From NCBI RefSeq assembly GCF_000346485.2, contig NZ_KQ976354.1:6040480-6104479 (forward strand): a stretch of DNA of 64,000 nucleotides, in the 5' to 3' direction. This stretch comes from Scytonema hofmannii PCC 7110. Lineage in GTDB: Bacteria > Cyanobacteriota > Cyanobacteriia > Cyanobacteriales > Nostocaceae. This document shows, one piece after another, positions 44,268 to 55,500 of this stretch; positions within the stretch are counted from its first letter, which is position 1, and each line of letters opens with the position of its first letter. The position numbers and the translations under genes were made by a program. The notes beneath the pieces are model-generated. The model did not search any database. It saw only the letters and a program-made list of their open reading frames with translations, and was not told where the DNA came from.

Positions 44268-44492
44268 CTATGCCCGACGTTCGAGCCTTTCAGCGATCCA
44301 CACCTTAATGATGCTTTGTCGGGTAACGCCAAGCCGCCGTGCTTCATAGTCCAGCGCTTCAATCATCCATACGGGGAAATCGACATTGACCCGTTTCTGC
44401 TCGTGAGCGGGACGCCGTGCTTGGGACATATCCAAAAACTCGGTCACGTCCTCTCCCGCATCGAACCGTTGGTCAAATTCATCTGCCTTCAT
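44268..44492 (-). CDS. brnA: BrnA-family antitoxin
   Basis: This 74-residue protein has an acidic N-terminus (MKADEFDQRFDAGEDVTEFL) that would bind the toxin, then a ribbon-helix-helix: KRVNVDFPVWMIEALDYEA followed by LGVTRQSIIKVWIAERLERR. BrnA neutralises BrnT and represses the operon. It overlaps the end of brnT by 14 bp, the normal toxin-first order. Both genes are GC-richer than their neighbours, which suggests recent acquisition. Confidence 0.88.
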   Translation of the reverse strand: MKADEFDQRFDAGEDVTEFLDMSQARRPAHEQKRVNVDFPVWMIEALDYEARRLGVTRQSIIKVWIAERLERRA

Positions 44493-44739
44493 ACAGTGCC
44501 ACCTCTTCTCTTCGTGCTCGCCTTACGGAGATGATTCGCACCCGCCCTTCTCGGTAGGTGATGACTGCCGACCAGTGCTTTTCCCCGATCTTCCCTATCA
44601 CCAAAAATCTCGGTTCTTCAGTGCGTGCCGGAATCTCTATCCGATCCACGTCCTCCCACAGCACTTGTGCCTTGTCGAAGTCGATACCTTGCTTTTCCTT
44701 GTTCGTCTGGCTCTTTTGAGGGTCGAACTCGAACTCCAT
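44479..44739 (-). CDS. brnT: BrnT-family ribonuclease toxin
   Basis: This 86-residue protein matches BrnT: MEFEFDPQKSQTNKEKQGID followed by FDKAQVLWED, then RFLVIGKIGEKHWSAVITYR and IRIISVRRARREE. BrnT is a RelE-like ribosome-independent or ribosome-linked RNase that stops translation under stress. It is the first gene of brnTA and intact. Confidence 0.9.
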   Translation of the reverse strand: MEFEFDPQKSQTNKEKQGIDFDKAQVLWEDVDRIEIPARTEEPRFLVIGKIGEKHWSAVITYREGRVRIISVRRARREEVALYEGR

Positions 44740-44937
44740 AGACGTATTTATATAGATATAATATCTTTTTTATACTAAAAAAACCCTTTATCGTGTATTG
44801 GCATTGAGCCTATAGCCTTGTAAAATCATGCAAGATGATCTGAAAAGACTTACTCTGTCTAGGTTTTAAGCCAAAAACCCAGTTTTTTGCAAAACGTACA
44901 ACCTGTAACCCTTATTTTTCGTTGAGAAACCGGTCAA

Positions 44938-46350
44938 CTACTTTTTGATCGCCCACAAGCGAATTGCCAACCAAGTCAACACAGCTGCTGCGATCGCTGC
45001 ACTAATACCATATATAAATGGAATAGCTGGATCGAACCACCAAGGTTTTGGTGTGGGATTTCCCAGATATTTGCTCAGGACAATACTGACCGGATCTGTG
45101 TTACCTTCTCCTAGTTTTTCTAAAGATGCAACCATCGAACCTGCAGTCAATCCCACACCAATAATAGCAACAGTGTTTTGAAAATTCTGAGCGCTTTGTG
45201 CGCGATCTACTTCTACCTCAGCTCTGATAAAATTGACTGCTATCTGTAACATTTCCAAGCCTTTCCTCAGATTATGATAATCTTTTTGTAATTGCCGCAC
45301 GTATTTTTCTTGTACTTGCTGACTAAATTTGTTTAAAAACTCTAAATCGCTTTGAATCCCCTTGGCTGTTGAGTTTTCTAATATAGTCTTCAAACGCTGA
45401 GAATAATTATATAAATTGACTTCAATAGTATTAGATTGATAATCTAGATAATTTAAATCAATTGTATATTGAGAAAATAAATACTCGGCTTTATCTAAAT
45501 TTTTCTGGAGTTGCTTTAAGGTGATTTTATCTGATTCTTTTTTTCTGACTAGGGAGATATAATCTTGAACATCAATAAAATCTTTTTTCAAATATGTCTT
45601 GATTTTTCGGCTTTCATTATACGCCCAAATTATTTTATTTCTGTAGCACAATAATCGCAGCCAATCATCAATCAAATCACTCGATTTTTCGGCTGTGATT
45701 TCATCAGGATAAATAATAATGATAACATGATGGTTATCCTCAATTCTATCTTCAATAGTTGCAGGAGTTTCTAAATTTCTAAAATTGGATTGCCGCAATT
45801 CAAAAATCTTTCCTCCAAAAATAGCACCTTTTCCCTGCAAGTTCTTCTGCCAATTAGCGTTGGAAATTAGAGTTTGATAGCATTCCCGAGCAATACTTTC
45901 AGAATTTTCGTTCTTAGTTGTCTTTGGCATGATACCAGAAATTAACCAAGTTTCACCTAAATTGGCTCTCTGGTAGTTTATGCTTTGGAAAATTAGGTTT
46001 CGTAAAATTTTAATGCTACTAATTGGATAAGGAGAAGTTTTATCTGCAACTGAACAATCAACTAATAGCCCATAAGTATCGCTCAGCCGTACTGGATAGT
46101 AATATCCTTCATAATCTTGAGATTTTAAATCTAAAGGTGTAATTTGTTCTTCACCAAGTAATTCTACAAACTCAGCTTCCGATTCAATTTGGAACTCCTC
46201 GTCTTTCTTGAGAATTGGAAAGTGAATATTGGTTGGTAGTTTTTGAAAGAACGACTGACGATTTTCTCCCACTTTCGAGGTACTTTGCCCGAGTGCATCT
46301 CGCAAGTCATAAAGAAACAAATCGATAGTGGGATAAACTAGATGAGCCAT
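44938..46350 (-). CDS. Unknown membrane protein next to caspase-STAND gene
   Basis: This 470-residue protein has a soluble N-terminal domain (about 1-260) beginning MAHLVYPTIDLFLYDLRDAL, with DYEGYYYPVRLSDTYGLLVD and VIIIIYPDEITAEKSSDLID. A coiled-coil region (about 270-385) follows, then two C-terminal hydrophobic helices (VAIIGVGLTAGSMVASL and GISAAIAAAVLTWLAIRLW). I recognise no family. It lies 18 bp after the 154-residue gene, and both diverge from the caspase gene at 47196. A soluble sensor or processing domain plus membrane helices would fit a pore-forming effector, but this is inferred from layout. Confidence 0.65.
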   Translation of the reverse strand: MAHLVYPTIDLFLYDLRDALGQSTSKVGENRQSFFQKLPTNIHFPILKKDEEFQIESEAEFVELLGEEQITPLDLKSQDYEGYYYPVRLSDTYGLLVDCSVADKTSPYPISSIKILRNLIFQSINYQRANLGETWLISGIMPKTTKNENSESIARECYQTLISNANWQKNLQGKGAIFGGKIFELRQSNFRNLETPATIEDRIEDNHHVIIIIYPDEITAEKSSDLIDDWLRLLCYRNKIIWAYNESRKIKTYLKKDFIDVQDYISLVRKKESDKITLKQLQKNLDKAEYLFSQYTIDLNYLDYQSNTIEVNLYNYSQRLKTILENSTAKGIQSDLEFLNKFSQQVQEKYVRQLQKDYHNLRKGLEMLQIAVNFIRAEVEVDRAQSAQNFQNTVAIIGVGLTAGSMVASLEKLGEGNTDPVSIVLSKYLGNPTPKPWWFDPAIPFIYGISAAIAAAVLTWLAIRLWAIKK

Positions 46351-46368
46351 GAAATAGGTAAATGTAAG

Positions 46369-46833
46369 TTAGGTAGCTGCTTTCATATTCTTCTGAAGAC
46401 GCTCAAGAAAGCTAAGTTGCTTAGCTTTTTCAGATGGCTCATCACTTCTCAAAATGGGGACAACAATATCGTTGACAATTTCATTATCACTGCCAGACTT
46501 AGGCAACTTAGTTGGTTTATAACCGCGTACTTCACGCTTACTATCAATTGCTAGTTCCTTCTCTAGCTCTCCCTTGTTGGGTAATAAGGAAGCTAAAAGA
46601 TGGCTATCCATGAGATCCAGCTTAGCTTTCGTCGCTTGATAGCACTGATATAAAGAAATATTTGACGAAATTAGCTTCATCAAGCGTTCTTGAATATCAT
46701 TCCAGCGTTGGGGAAAGTCGAGAGCAAGCTGCTCTCCAATCGTTTCTAATTCAGTGTTTTCCGAAGAGTTTAAAGTAACATTTAAGTCTTTCAAAGAAAG
46801 TAGCAGAGCCAGTAGTGTTGTATTAGCAGACAT
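46369..46833 (-). CDS. Small helical protein cotranscribed with the membrane protein
   Basis: This 154-residue, predominantly helical protein begins MSANTTLLALLLSLKDLNVT and has a charged middle region and the tail KAKQLSFLERLQKNMKAAT. No domain is recognised. It is the first gene of a two-gene operon (18-bp spacing) whose promoter region (46834-47195) is shared with the divergent caspase gene. That region also holds a palindromic repeat at 47069-47127. Confidence 0.6.
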   Translation of the reverse strand: MSANTTLLALLLSLKDLNVTLNSSENTELETIGEQLALDFPQRWNDIQERLMKLISSNISLYQCYQATKAKLDLMDSHLLASLLPNKGELEKELAIDSKREVRGYKPTKLPKSGSDNEIVNDIVVPILRSDEPSEKAKQLSFLERLQKNMKAAT

Positions 46834-47068
46834 AAGTATAATAGTATCAAGAATAAAAAAATATTAAAGCTTTGACTAAAAAAGGTAAGATCGCCATCCC
46901 TTATGGAGATACATAAATAATAATCAGGATTCCGGAAGATGCAAGAATTAATAGAGTAATTGTATGGTTGGCAGACAAAGAAAAGATTTCGACACGCCCT
47001 AAAAACTCAGTGTTTCTCTGTAAAAATTTGTATAGCAATCCTAAATCATTTATCAACAATTTTAAGTA

Positions 47069-47127
47069 CTGTAGGGTGGGCAATGCCCACAACCAAGTCT
47101 TTTGGTGGGCTTTAGCCCTACCTACGT
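47069..47127. repeat. Palindromic repeat in the divergent promoter region
   Basis: gtagggtgggcaatgcccac is followed after an acc-rich centre by ggtgggctttagccctac. Both ends are complementary. It is a dispersed element lying 70 bp upstream of the caspase ATG, so it may have displaced promoter sequence. Confidence 0.65.
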
Positions 47128-47195
47128 GTATTTTACAAATCAAATAGGATTGCCATATCAAAATATATTAAATGTCACCTTAAATTTACTTTGCC

Positions 47196-50100
47196 ATGAA
47201 GCGGGAAGCCCTAGTCATTGGTATTAATCGTTACCCTTATATGAAGAATCTCTCGCAACCAGCAAAGGATGCAGAGGCGATCGCACGACTTCTAGAGGAT
47301 TTTGGCGACTTTGAGGTGCATCGCTTACCTCATAAGATAGGGAAACGGGAAGTCAATTCCAAAGAATTACTGCAGAAACAAGAACTAGAAGAAGCGATTA
47401 AAAGGCTTTTTCAACCCAAGGGTAACATAATTGCTAACACGGCATTGCTGTATTTTGCAGGACATGGTTTGCTCAAGCGAGAGAGTGATGAGACACAAGG
47501 TTTTTTGGCTACAAGTGAAGCAGATCCAAAGTGTGAAAGATGGGGCTTTTCACTGAAAGATTTACGAGAAATTTTAGCAAGCAGTCCGGTGAAGCAGCAG
47601 ATTGTTTGGCTCGATAGCTGTTACAGTGGCGATTTATTGAATTTTACAGAGATAAATTTATCGGAAGCGCAAAAAAGACGCGATCGCTGTTTCATTGCTG
47701 CATCTCGGGATTTTGAGTTAGCATACGGTACCGAGGGTGGAGAATATGGAGAACTGACAAGCGCTCTCCTACAAGGACTCGACCCCAAACACAGAGAAGA
47801 TGGCTGGGTGACGAATTACACCCTCGCAGATTTCGTAAGACAGGCAATGAAGAAAACTGCCCCACAACTTCCTGTTTTTAGCAATACAGGTAGCGCAATT
47901 ATCCTCACTGGCATAAAGGGAGTTCGGGGTAAAATTTGTCCTTACAAAGGATTGGAATATTTCGATTTCAATCCGGAAGCCCCAGAACAAGCAAAAGACC
48001 CGAATTTTTTCTACGGGCGAGCGCAATTAACTTCACAACTCTTAGAACAGGTGCAGAAGAGCAATTTTCTGGCAGTGCTTGGAGCATCTGGAAGTGGCAA
48101 ATCTTCTGTTGTGAGAGCAGGGTTACTCTATCAACTGTACTTAGGGGAGCGCATACCAGGTAGCGAGCAATGGCAAATCTACAAACCATTTACCCCTGGT
48201 GAGTCTCCGCTTCAAAGTTTAGCAGGGGTTTTGTTAAAGCCAACAATCACCCCAGAAGATTTCATCAGGCAGATTGCAAATGTTCAAGCGCCTCGCGTGG
48301 TGCTAACCATCGATCAATTTGAAGAAATGTTTACCTTGTGCCAAAATAATGACGAGCGACAAGAGTTTTTTGAATGCTTGATAAATGCAATCAATCGGTT
48401 AGGGAATAAACTTTGCCTTGTACTAGTTATGCGATCGGATTTCCAAGGCAACTGTGCAGAACAGGAATATGGCGGATTGGTGACAAAGATCGATCAAAAT
48501 CTGGTGAGAGTTATGCCAATGAAGCCGGAAGAGTTGAGGGAAGCCATTACAAAACCAGCAGAACTTGCAGGTATAGCGATTGAGAACTCACTGGTAGAGA
48601 AGATGATTGCGGATGTGAAAGGAGAAGCTGGAGGCTTACCTCTGTTACAATATGCACTGACAGAACTTTGGAAAAAGCAACCATTAAACCGATGGACTCT
48701 CTCAGATTATTATGACATCGGTGGTGTGGAAAAGGCATTGGAAAAACGAGCTGATGAAGTTTATGAATCTCTTTCAGAAGAAGAACAGTTGGTTGCCAAG
48801 CGGATATTTTTAGAACTTACTTATTTAGGTGATGTTGCAAACACCCGCAGACGGATATACAAACACGATTTAGCCAGCAAACAGCCGACAGACGATCTTC
48901 TTTTGGAAAAGGTGATTCAAAAGTTAGCTGCACCAGAGACGCGATTGATCGCCACAGATGAAGCGTCAAAACCTGGTGATGCTATTTTGGATATTGCTCA
49001 TGAAGCCCTCATTCGCCATTGGCAAAAGCTGCACGACTGGTTAAGAGAGTACCGAGCAGCAATGGAGATAGAACGTAAGATAGAATTAGAAGCTAAAGAA
49101 TGGACAAGAAGAGGCAAGCCGGAAAATTATCTTCTTCAAGAAGCGAGATTGGTGGAAGCAGAAGATTATTTGGAAAATCACCTTCACCTGGGATTATTGG
49201 ATAGTTTAGCTTTAGAATTTATTGAAGAGAGTCGAAAAAAACGCGAGATCGAGCAACAAGAAAAAGAAAGGGTGGCTTTTTTAGAACGCACACTTGCGGA
49301 GAAAGAGCAGGCGCTGATTGAGGCGACACTGCCAGAGCAAGCAGAAAGAGTTTTGAGTTTGCTACCGAATCAACCTTCAGAAGCTCTCAAGCGATCGATA
49401 GAGTTAATGGGTGAGAATTTAGAGAAATTACCAGATAAGATTCTCAGTTCAATTCAAGCCAATTTACTCACTGTCATGAACTCTGTGCGAGTGTCAAACA
49501 GATGCTGGGGACATGAGGGATCTGTGGTCTGTTGCGATCGCCACCGATAGGAATATAGTTGTCAGTGGTAGTGATGACGGTACAATTCGGTTGTGGGATG
49601 GCATCGGCAATCCTATCGGCAAACCATTACGCGGGCATTTAGGTTATGTCAGTTCTGTGGCCATTAGTGGCGATGGTAACACGATTGTCAGTGGCAGTCA
49701 AGATGGCACGGTACGCCTGTGGGATATTGGTGGTAATTCTGTGGGCAAACCATTGCTTGGGCATCACGGTTCTGTGAGAACTGTTGCTATTAGTGCTGAT
49801 GGCAAAACGATTGTTAGTGGCGGCGATGACAAAGTCGTGCGTTTTTGGGATGGTGCGGGTAATGCTAAGTGCAAACCGTTGCGCGGGCATAAGGATTATG
49901 TCAAGAAAGTGACTGTTAGCGATGATGGTAAGACAATCGTTAGCGTTGGTGCTGATGACACAGTCCGCGTGTGGGATAAGAGTGGTAAACTGGTTGGCGA
50001 ACCTTTAAGAGGGTATAAAGATCCTGTCATATCTGTTATTTTTGACAAAAATAAAAATATATTTATTGTAACTGGTAGTCAGGATGGCACAGTACGCTTG

Positions 50101-51519
50101 TGAGACATTGGTGGTAATCCTGTGGCCAAACCCTTGCGGGGACACGAGGCTTACGTCAATGCTGTTGCTACGAGTACTGATGACCAACTCATTGTGACTG
50201 GTAGTGCTGATAACACAGTGCGCTTGTGGGATATCTCTGGCAATCCTATTGGTATGCCATTATACGGGCATGAGTCTTTTGTCAATGCTGTTGCTATTAG
50301 TACTGATGGTAAGATAATCGTCAGTGGCAGTGATGATAAAACGGTGCGGTTGTGGGATATCTCTGGCAACTCTATTGGCGAACCTTTACGCGGGCATCAG
50401 GATTGTGTGAATGCTGTTGCTATTCATGGCGATCGCAAGATAATTATTAGTGGAAGTGCTGACAGCACCATACGTTTGTGGAATAACAAAGGTCATCTTA
50501 TCGGCAATCCCTTGCGCGGACATCAGAATGAGATTAATGCCGTCGCTATTAGCAGTAATGGTAAGATAATTGTCAGTGGTAGTACTGATAGGACGCTCTG
50601 CTTGTGGGATATTTCTGGCAATCCCATCGGTAAACTCCTACACGGACACGAACGTTCTGTAAATTCTGTGGCGATGAGTGCTAGAGGCAAAATAATTGTC
50701 AGTGGCAGTGATGACAAAACAATACGCTTGTGGAGTCGTATCGGTCAACCTGTTGGCAAACCGTTGCGCGGACACAAAGGTTATGTCAAATCTGTTGCTA
50801 TTAGCACGGATGGTCAGATAATTGTCAGTGGTGGTGCTGATGGTACGGTACGCTTATGGGATGGTGCAGGCAACCCTATTAGTATATCTTTAAACGGGCA
50901 TGAAGATATTGTCAATGCTGTTGCCATTAGTACTGAGAGTCAGATAATTGTCAGTGGGAGTGCTGATGGTACGGTGCGCTTGTGGGACAGTGTTGGTAAC
51001 TCTATTGGCAAACCCTTACGCGGACATGAGAGTTCTGTGATGTCCGTTGCCATTAGTAGCGATCGCAAGATGATTGTGAGTGGAGGGGCTGATGGTACGG
51101 TACGTCTGTGGGACACGGCTGGTAACTCTCTTGGCGAACCATTATACGGACATGAAGGTTCTGTGATATCCGTTGCTATGAGTACCAATGGCAAGACAAT
51201 TGTGAGTGGAGGCTCCGACGGTGTAGTGCGCTTATGGCAGGGCGGTTGGAGGGCATGGTTGGAAGTGTGCTGTAGGCGTTTAATGTATCATCTTATTTCG
51301 GAAAATCCAGAAATAGACGTTATTAAATACACTTGTGGTGTTAACTTGGAAAAGACGTTGAGCAACACAGATTTAGCACTGATTCTGATTAGGCAAGGTA
51401 ACGATTTAGCTCGACTAAGAAATTTTGACCTAGCAATTGTCAAGTTTCAACAAGCTGTTGGACTCGCTCCTACCCTCAACCTCAATCCTGAAATTGCAGT
51501 GCAGCAGTGGCAGCATTAA
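47196..51519 (+). pseudogene. Caspase-nSTAND1-WD40 conflict protein, two lesions
   Basis: A p20-like caspase domain comes first, with catalytic His90 in YFAGHG and Cys142 in LDSCYSG. Then comes an nSTAND1-type NTPase beginning CPYKGLEYFDF, with Walker A GASGSGKS (296-303) and Walker B VVLTIDQFEEMF. Fourteen WD40 repeats and a short TPR-like tail (RLRNFDLAIVKFQQAVGLAP) follow. The frame breaks near 49527: gtggtct is read where a gtgtggtct-like GSVWSVA is expected, a 2-nt deletion. A stop TGA at 50101-50103 replaces the Trp of RLWD in repeat 5. Without these the protein would be about 1440 residues. The first 784 residues could still be made as caspase-NTPase. Confidence 0.87.
49513..51240 (+). 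repeat. Fourteen near-identical 126-bp WD40 units
   Basis: Every unit is about 42 codons with the pattern VAIS-DGKIIVSGSDDKTVRLWD then PLRGHE. Fourteen units would give two seven-bladed propellers. High similarity at DNA level between units shows recent duplication or gene conversion, typical of fast-evolving recognition arrays. Confidence 0.9.
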
Positions 51520-51605
51520 ATCCATATTAGGAGAAAATATTTTTTGATAAATAAAAATAACTTATTTTAAACTAATAAAACCGCAATTTTATTAGCAAAA
51601 AGTAC

Positions 51606-52387
51606 ATGACTGCCGATCCACTTTTTTATGAAATTTTCAAAGAAATACCAGAATTATTTTTTGAACTTATCGGTCAACCAGGAAAAGATCCAAGCATCTA
51701 CAAATTCAGCGCTCCAGAAATTAAACAGAGAGGATTTCGTTTAGATGGTTTGCTCTCGACTTCCGAAGTCTACCCGAACGAACCAATTTACTTTATTGAG
51801 GCTCAGCTTATAAAGATGATAATTTCTACAACCAATTTGTTGCCAAAATTATTCTTTATCTGACTCAATACCAACCTTCCAATGAAGAATGGTACGCTGT
51901 CGTCATTTATGACACAAAAAGTAATGAAGGGAATTTTCCTAGATACTTGAGTTTTTTCCTATCAAATTTACGCCGCTTTTATTTGGATGAACTGGCAAAA
52001 ACTCCCAACCAATCTCTAGCTGTAGGAGTGATGCGTTTAATAGTCGAAAAGAAAAGCCAGGAAAAGACTGGAGAACTTGCTAGACAGTTGATCGATCAAG
52101 CTCAACAAGAATTAACTGATGCCACTTTGGAGGAAAAGGTTTTAGAATTTATTAAAGCGGTAGTGATTGATAAATTTGTCAACCTAAGTCGAGAGGAACT
52201 TGAAGCGATGCTGAATTTAGATTCTTTGAGAAAAAGTAGAGTTTATCAGGAAGCTTTTGAAGAAGGTGCGTTAGCGACAAAGTTAGAAATGATTCCCACA
52301 CTAATGAGGTTAGGGTTAAGCATTGAGCAAATCGCAGAATCCCTAAAACTGGATGTCGAAACTGTGAGAAAAAATACTCAGCAGTAA
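51606..52387 (+). pseudogene. Rpn/DUF2887 family nuclease, frameshifted
   Basis: The first frame (51606-51863) starts MTADPLFYEIFKEIPELFFE and contains FRLDGLL and PIYFIEAQ, the D...ExQ core of the PD-(D/E)XK nuclease fold in Rpn proteins. Near 51811 one base is missing after gctcagctt. The expected YKDDNFYNQFVAKIILYLTQ continues in another frame, through LSFFLSNLRRFYLDELAKT, and on to AESLKLDVETVRKNTQQ at 52387. Rpn (recombination-promoting nuclease/putative transposase) family genes are frequent in cyanobacteria. It is located 87 bp after the broken caspase-WD40 gene. Confidence 0.8.
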
Positions 52388-52427
52388 AACTTACTTGATA
52401 AGTAGTTCAACTTAAAAAACATCAATG

Positions 52428-52467
52428 TTCGTAGTTGCGCTTTAGGAAGACAGCGCAACTACGAGCC
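52428..52467. repeat. Palindromic repeat, gtagttgcg family
   Basis: cgtagttgcgc and gcgcaactacg flank tttaggaagaca. It is related to 21898-21937. It lies between convergent genes. Confidence 0.7.
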
Positions 52468-52480
52468 TAACAGCATCTTA

Positions 52481-52512
52481 CTGTCACTAGTCACTGGTCA
52501 CTGGTCACTGAT
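52481..52512. repeat. tcactgg heptamer array overlapping the caspase-lipase stop codon
   Basis: Repeated gtcactagtcactggtcac units run across the minus-strand stop codon at 52505-52507, so the 3' end of the gene is formed by the array. Confidence 0.8.
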
Positions 52513-55500
52513 TAGGAGACAGTGCTTCTGATAGCGCCGCTAACCCTGGGGGAAGAGTAAAGTAAGTTACGTGATCGCACGCAACATATGGTTCCAATAT
52601 TCTCGGTGGCGGTGTTCTGTCATTACTTACGCTTGTAATACTAGCCAAACTGACGGCAAGATCGTTAGGTTGCTTAAAGAACGCTAAATCAATAGCTTTA
52701 TCCACTGCTTTACCAAATAGCTTTTGCATTAATCGATGCAACTGACTGGATTTCTCATCGGAAACTCCCGCTATCAATGACTTGTCGCCTGCAATAATTG
52801 TGTAAGGAACGTGGGGATCTCCAGAGGATGCGATCGCCTTGAGAAATTCTGAGTCTGGATGCAATTGCTCCAAAGAAAGATCGTTATTTTCCAAAATCTC
52901 AAGTAACACAGCCACAATTGTTGTCGGCCAAACAATCGCTGAAAGTTGATTTAACCCCAAACCAAGAGCTGCAAATACCCAATCTTGAATGGTAGGCCAG
53001 GGAGAACCTGCATTAGGTGTACCTAACATCACCAAGTGTTGTACAACCTGATTGCCACCTTCTTGCTCAATAAACCATCGAGCTATTAAACCACCCATAG
53101 AGTGAGCTACTATGTGTAATTCTTTATCATGATTGGCTCCCAAACCAATTTCTTGCAGCCTTTGTCCTAAAAGCTTTGCATTTTCTTCATTCGTAGTTTG
53201 AAGATTTTCGTAATCAAAAGCTAACACTAAGTCATAATGTTCCTTCAAAGTACGCTCTTGCCCATTAACTGTAACTTTAGCTTTGTTAATGGAGGAAAGA
53301 CTACGCTGTGTACTACCAAGAATGCCATGAATGAAGAGAACAATTTTTTGCGATTGGGCAACTTGAGCTTTAATTGTCTCCGTATCAGCTTCGTAAGTGA
53401 CCCGATCTTTATCGTCAATACTTGCTACAGAACGTAGCAGAGGGTAATTATACGGTCTTCCTAACTTTTGATAGGCAACTTTTTCCAAGAAAATTTTGAT
53501 AGAACCTTGCAAACTACGACTGCTTGTAATTGGTTTGGGTAAACGTTCCACAACAATCTCCGTTTTGCCGTTTTCTGTCCTGATTCCCCGTCCTAAGGGT
53601 AAGAAAAACTTATCCTCACTATCGTAAGCAAATGGTAAAAGGTATTCATTCTCTGCTAACCCTTTGTCAACCACTATCTTCAAAGGAGCATCTTTGTTGA
53701 CAACAGTATAGTCTTCGATATCGCTTAACTCGATTGCACTCAATCCCGGATCGCTTCCTCGGCTATTTGTAAACTCAAAAGATTGGGTAACCCGAGGTTC
53801 TTGACGCAGGATAGGAGGCAAAATTAAATTACCCAAATCTCGACTTGCTTGGGGTACTGTAGTCAAATTCACCTTAGCATGCAAACTAGGATGGGCTTGT
53901 ACCTCAACTAAACCATCTTGTAATGAAGTGCTGCCATTAGACTTAACTATTCTGGCATCTTGCGGTCGAATGAGAGTGACTGCGATTTCTTTGGTCATCC
54001 AATCATCATAAGTCCCTTGTGCTCTCACAGCATTGCGCGTATGCACTCCGTCTAACAACCGATCCAAACTTCCTCGATACTGTTCTAATGAACGAGTTTC
54101 TGGGGGAGGGTTCAATCCATCTTGCTGGAGCAAACTGGCATTAAATTCTGTAGTGCTGACAATCAACTTGAATATATCTTTATACTCTGTAATCCCCTGT
54201 TCTAAGAATGCCTCTGGTATGTAGAAAACCAGTTCTTCACTTTCAACAGATGTTGCTCCTCCACTATCGCTTGGTGCTAACTTGATACTGCTTTTTTGCT
54301 CAAACAAGTCAGCATTGACTGCGTAATCTTCTGAGAGAAGTAAGACGTTAGCGTAGAGAGTTTTAAAACTGCGGTTTGTCAATTTTACTTGAAGAACAGG
54401 ACCTTGCCACTCATAATTGTCACTATCATAGGTGTACTCTACGCGTAATTCTGAACTTGATGGCGACTCTTTCTGTCCGGAAAGAATTGTAATCTCCATC
54501 TCTATATCATCCGGTTTGATGCGGCTGGTCGCAGGAGTGGAGAGATCTAAAACGTTTTTCCAACGGGCTATATGCTCCAGACGGGTCACGAGTTCGGAAG
54601 CCGTTTGGGATGTGTAACTTTCTCTTGGAGTTTCTGGGATTGGAGCAACAGCAGGGCTTAAATCTTCACGCTGTAAAATCCAATACTGATTCTTATTCGC
54701 ATCTATATAGTAATTTGCATCTGCGGCTTGCTCTACTTCACGCACATATAACGAAGGTTTATTCCCCGGTCCGGCTGTTTGTAATGCTGTCCGTGCTATT
54801 TCTATACCGGTCGCATCACTTTCATCAGTCCTAAAGTAAACTTTTAAAGGCGGAAGTGGTAAGCTGATAGCCACAGCCTTATAACTTTCTTTTTCAGATA
54901 AGTTTTCTTCACCCTTGATAATTTGGACTTTACTTCGTTGAGGAAGCACTCTCGTCACTTTTGCTTCGCCCAAAGCCCCATCAAGGTTGCGTAACTCTTC
55001 TGAATGAGTTGTTAAGGGAAAAATTGCCAACAGAGTTTCTGTCTCTTTAGAAGCTCTCAAACCGTGTAGACCACCGCCATCAATGACCCAACCACTTTCA
55101 TTTTTGCTGTAAGTTAAAGCAAAGTACACATCGCGATCGCCAATAGCACCACCTAAGAAAGGTTGGTCTAATTCCTGAGGATTGGTTGCATCAACTTGCG
55201 GCGATTGTTCTTTAACTTTACCACTGACGATCGCATTAATATTTCTAGCTAAATCTCGGTAAGTCATCTTACCATTAGTGCGCTGGAGAGTTTGCAAAAA
55301 GAAGTAAGAAAAAACGCCTCTTGGTTCCCCGTCATCACCTTTGTATTCTTTAGCCAACTCATAGTCCCTACAAGCAGAAAACATGATATGCTTCCCTCTC
55401 GGTGGTAAAACAACACCAGTCGTCTTTTTCTGCTCGTCCAGATTGCGAGAAGACGTTAATAGCTCATCCAATGCAACTTTGTCTTCATAAAAAAGATAGC

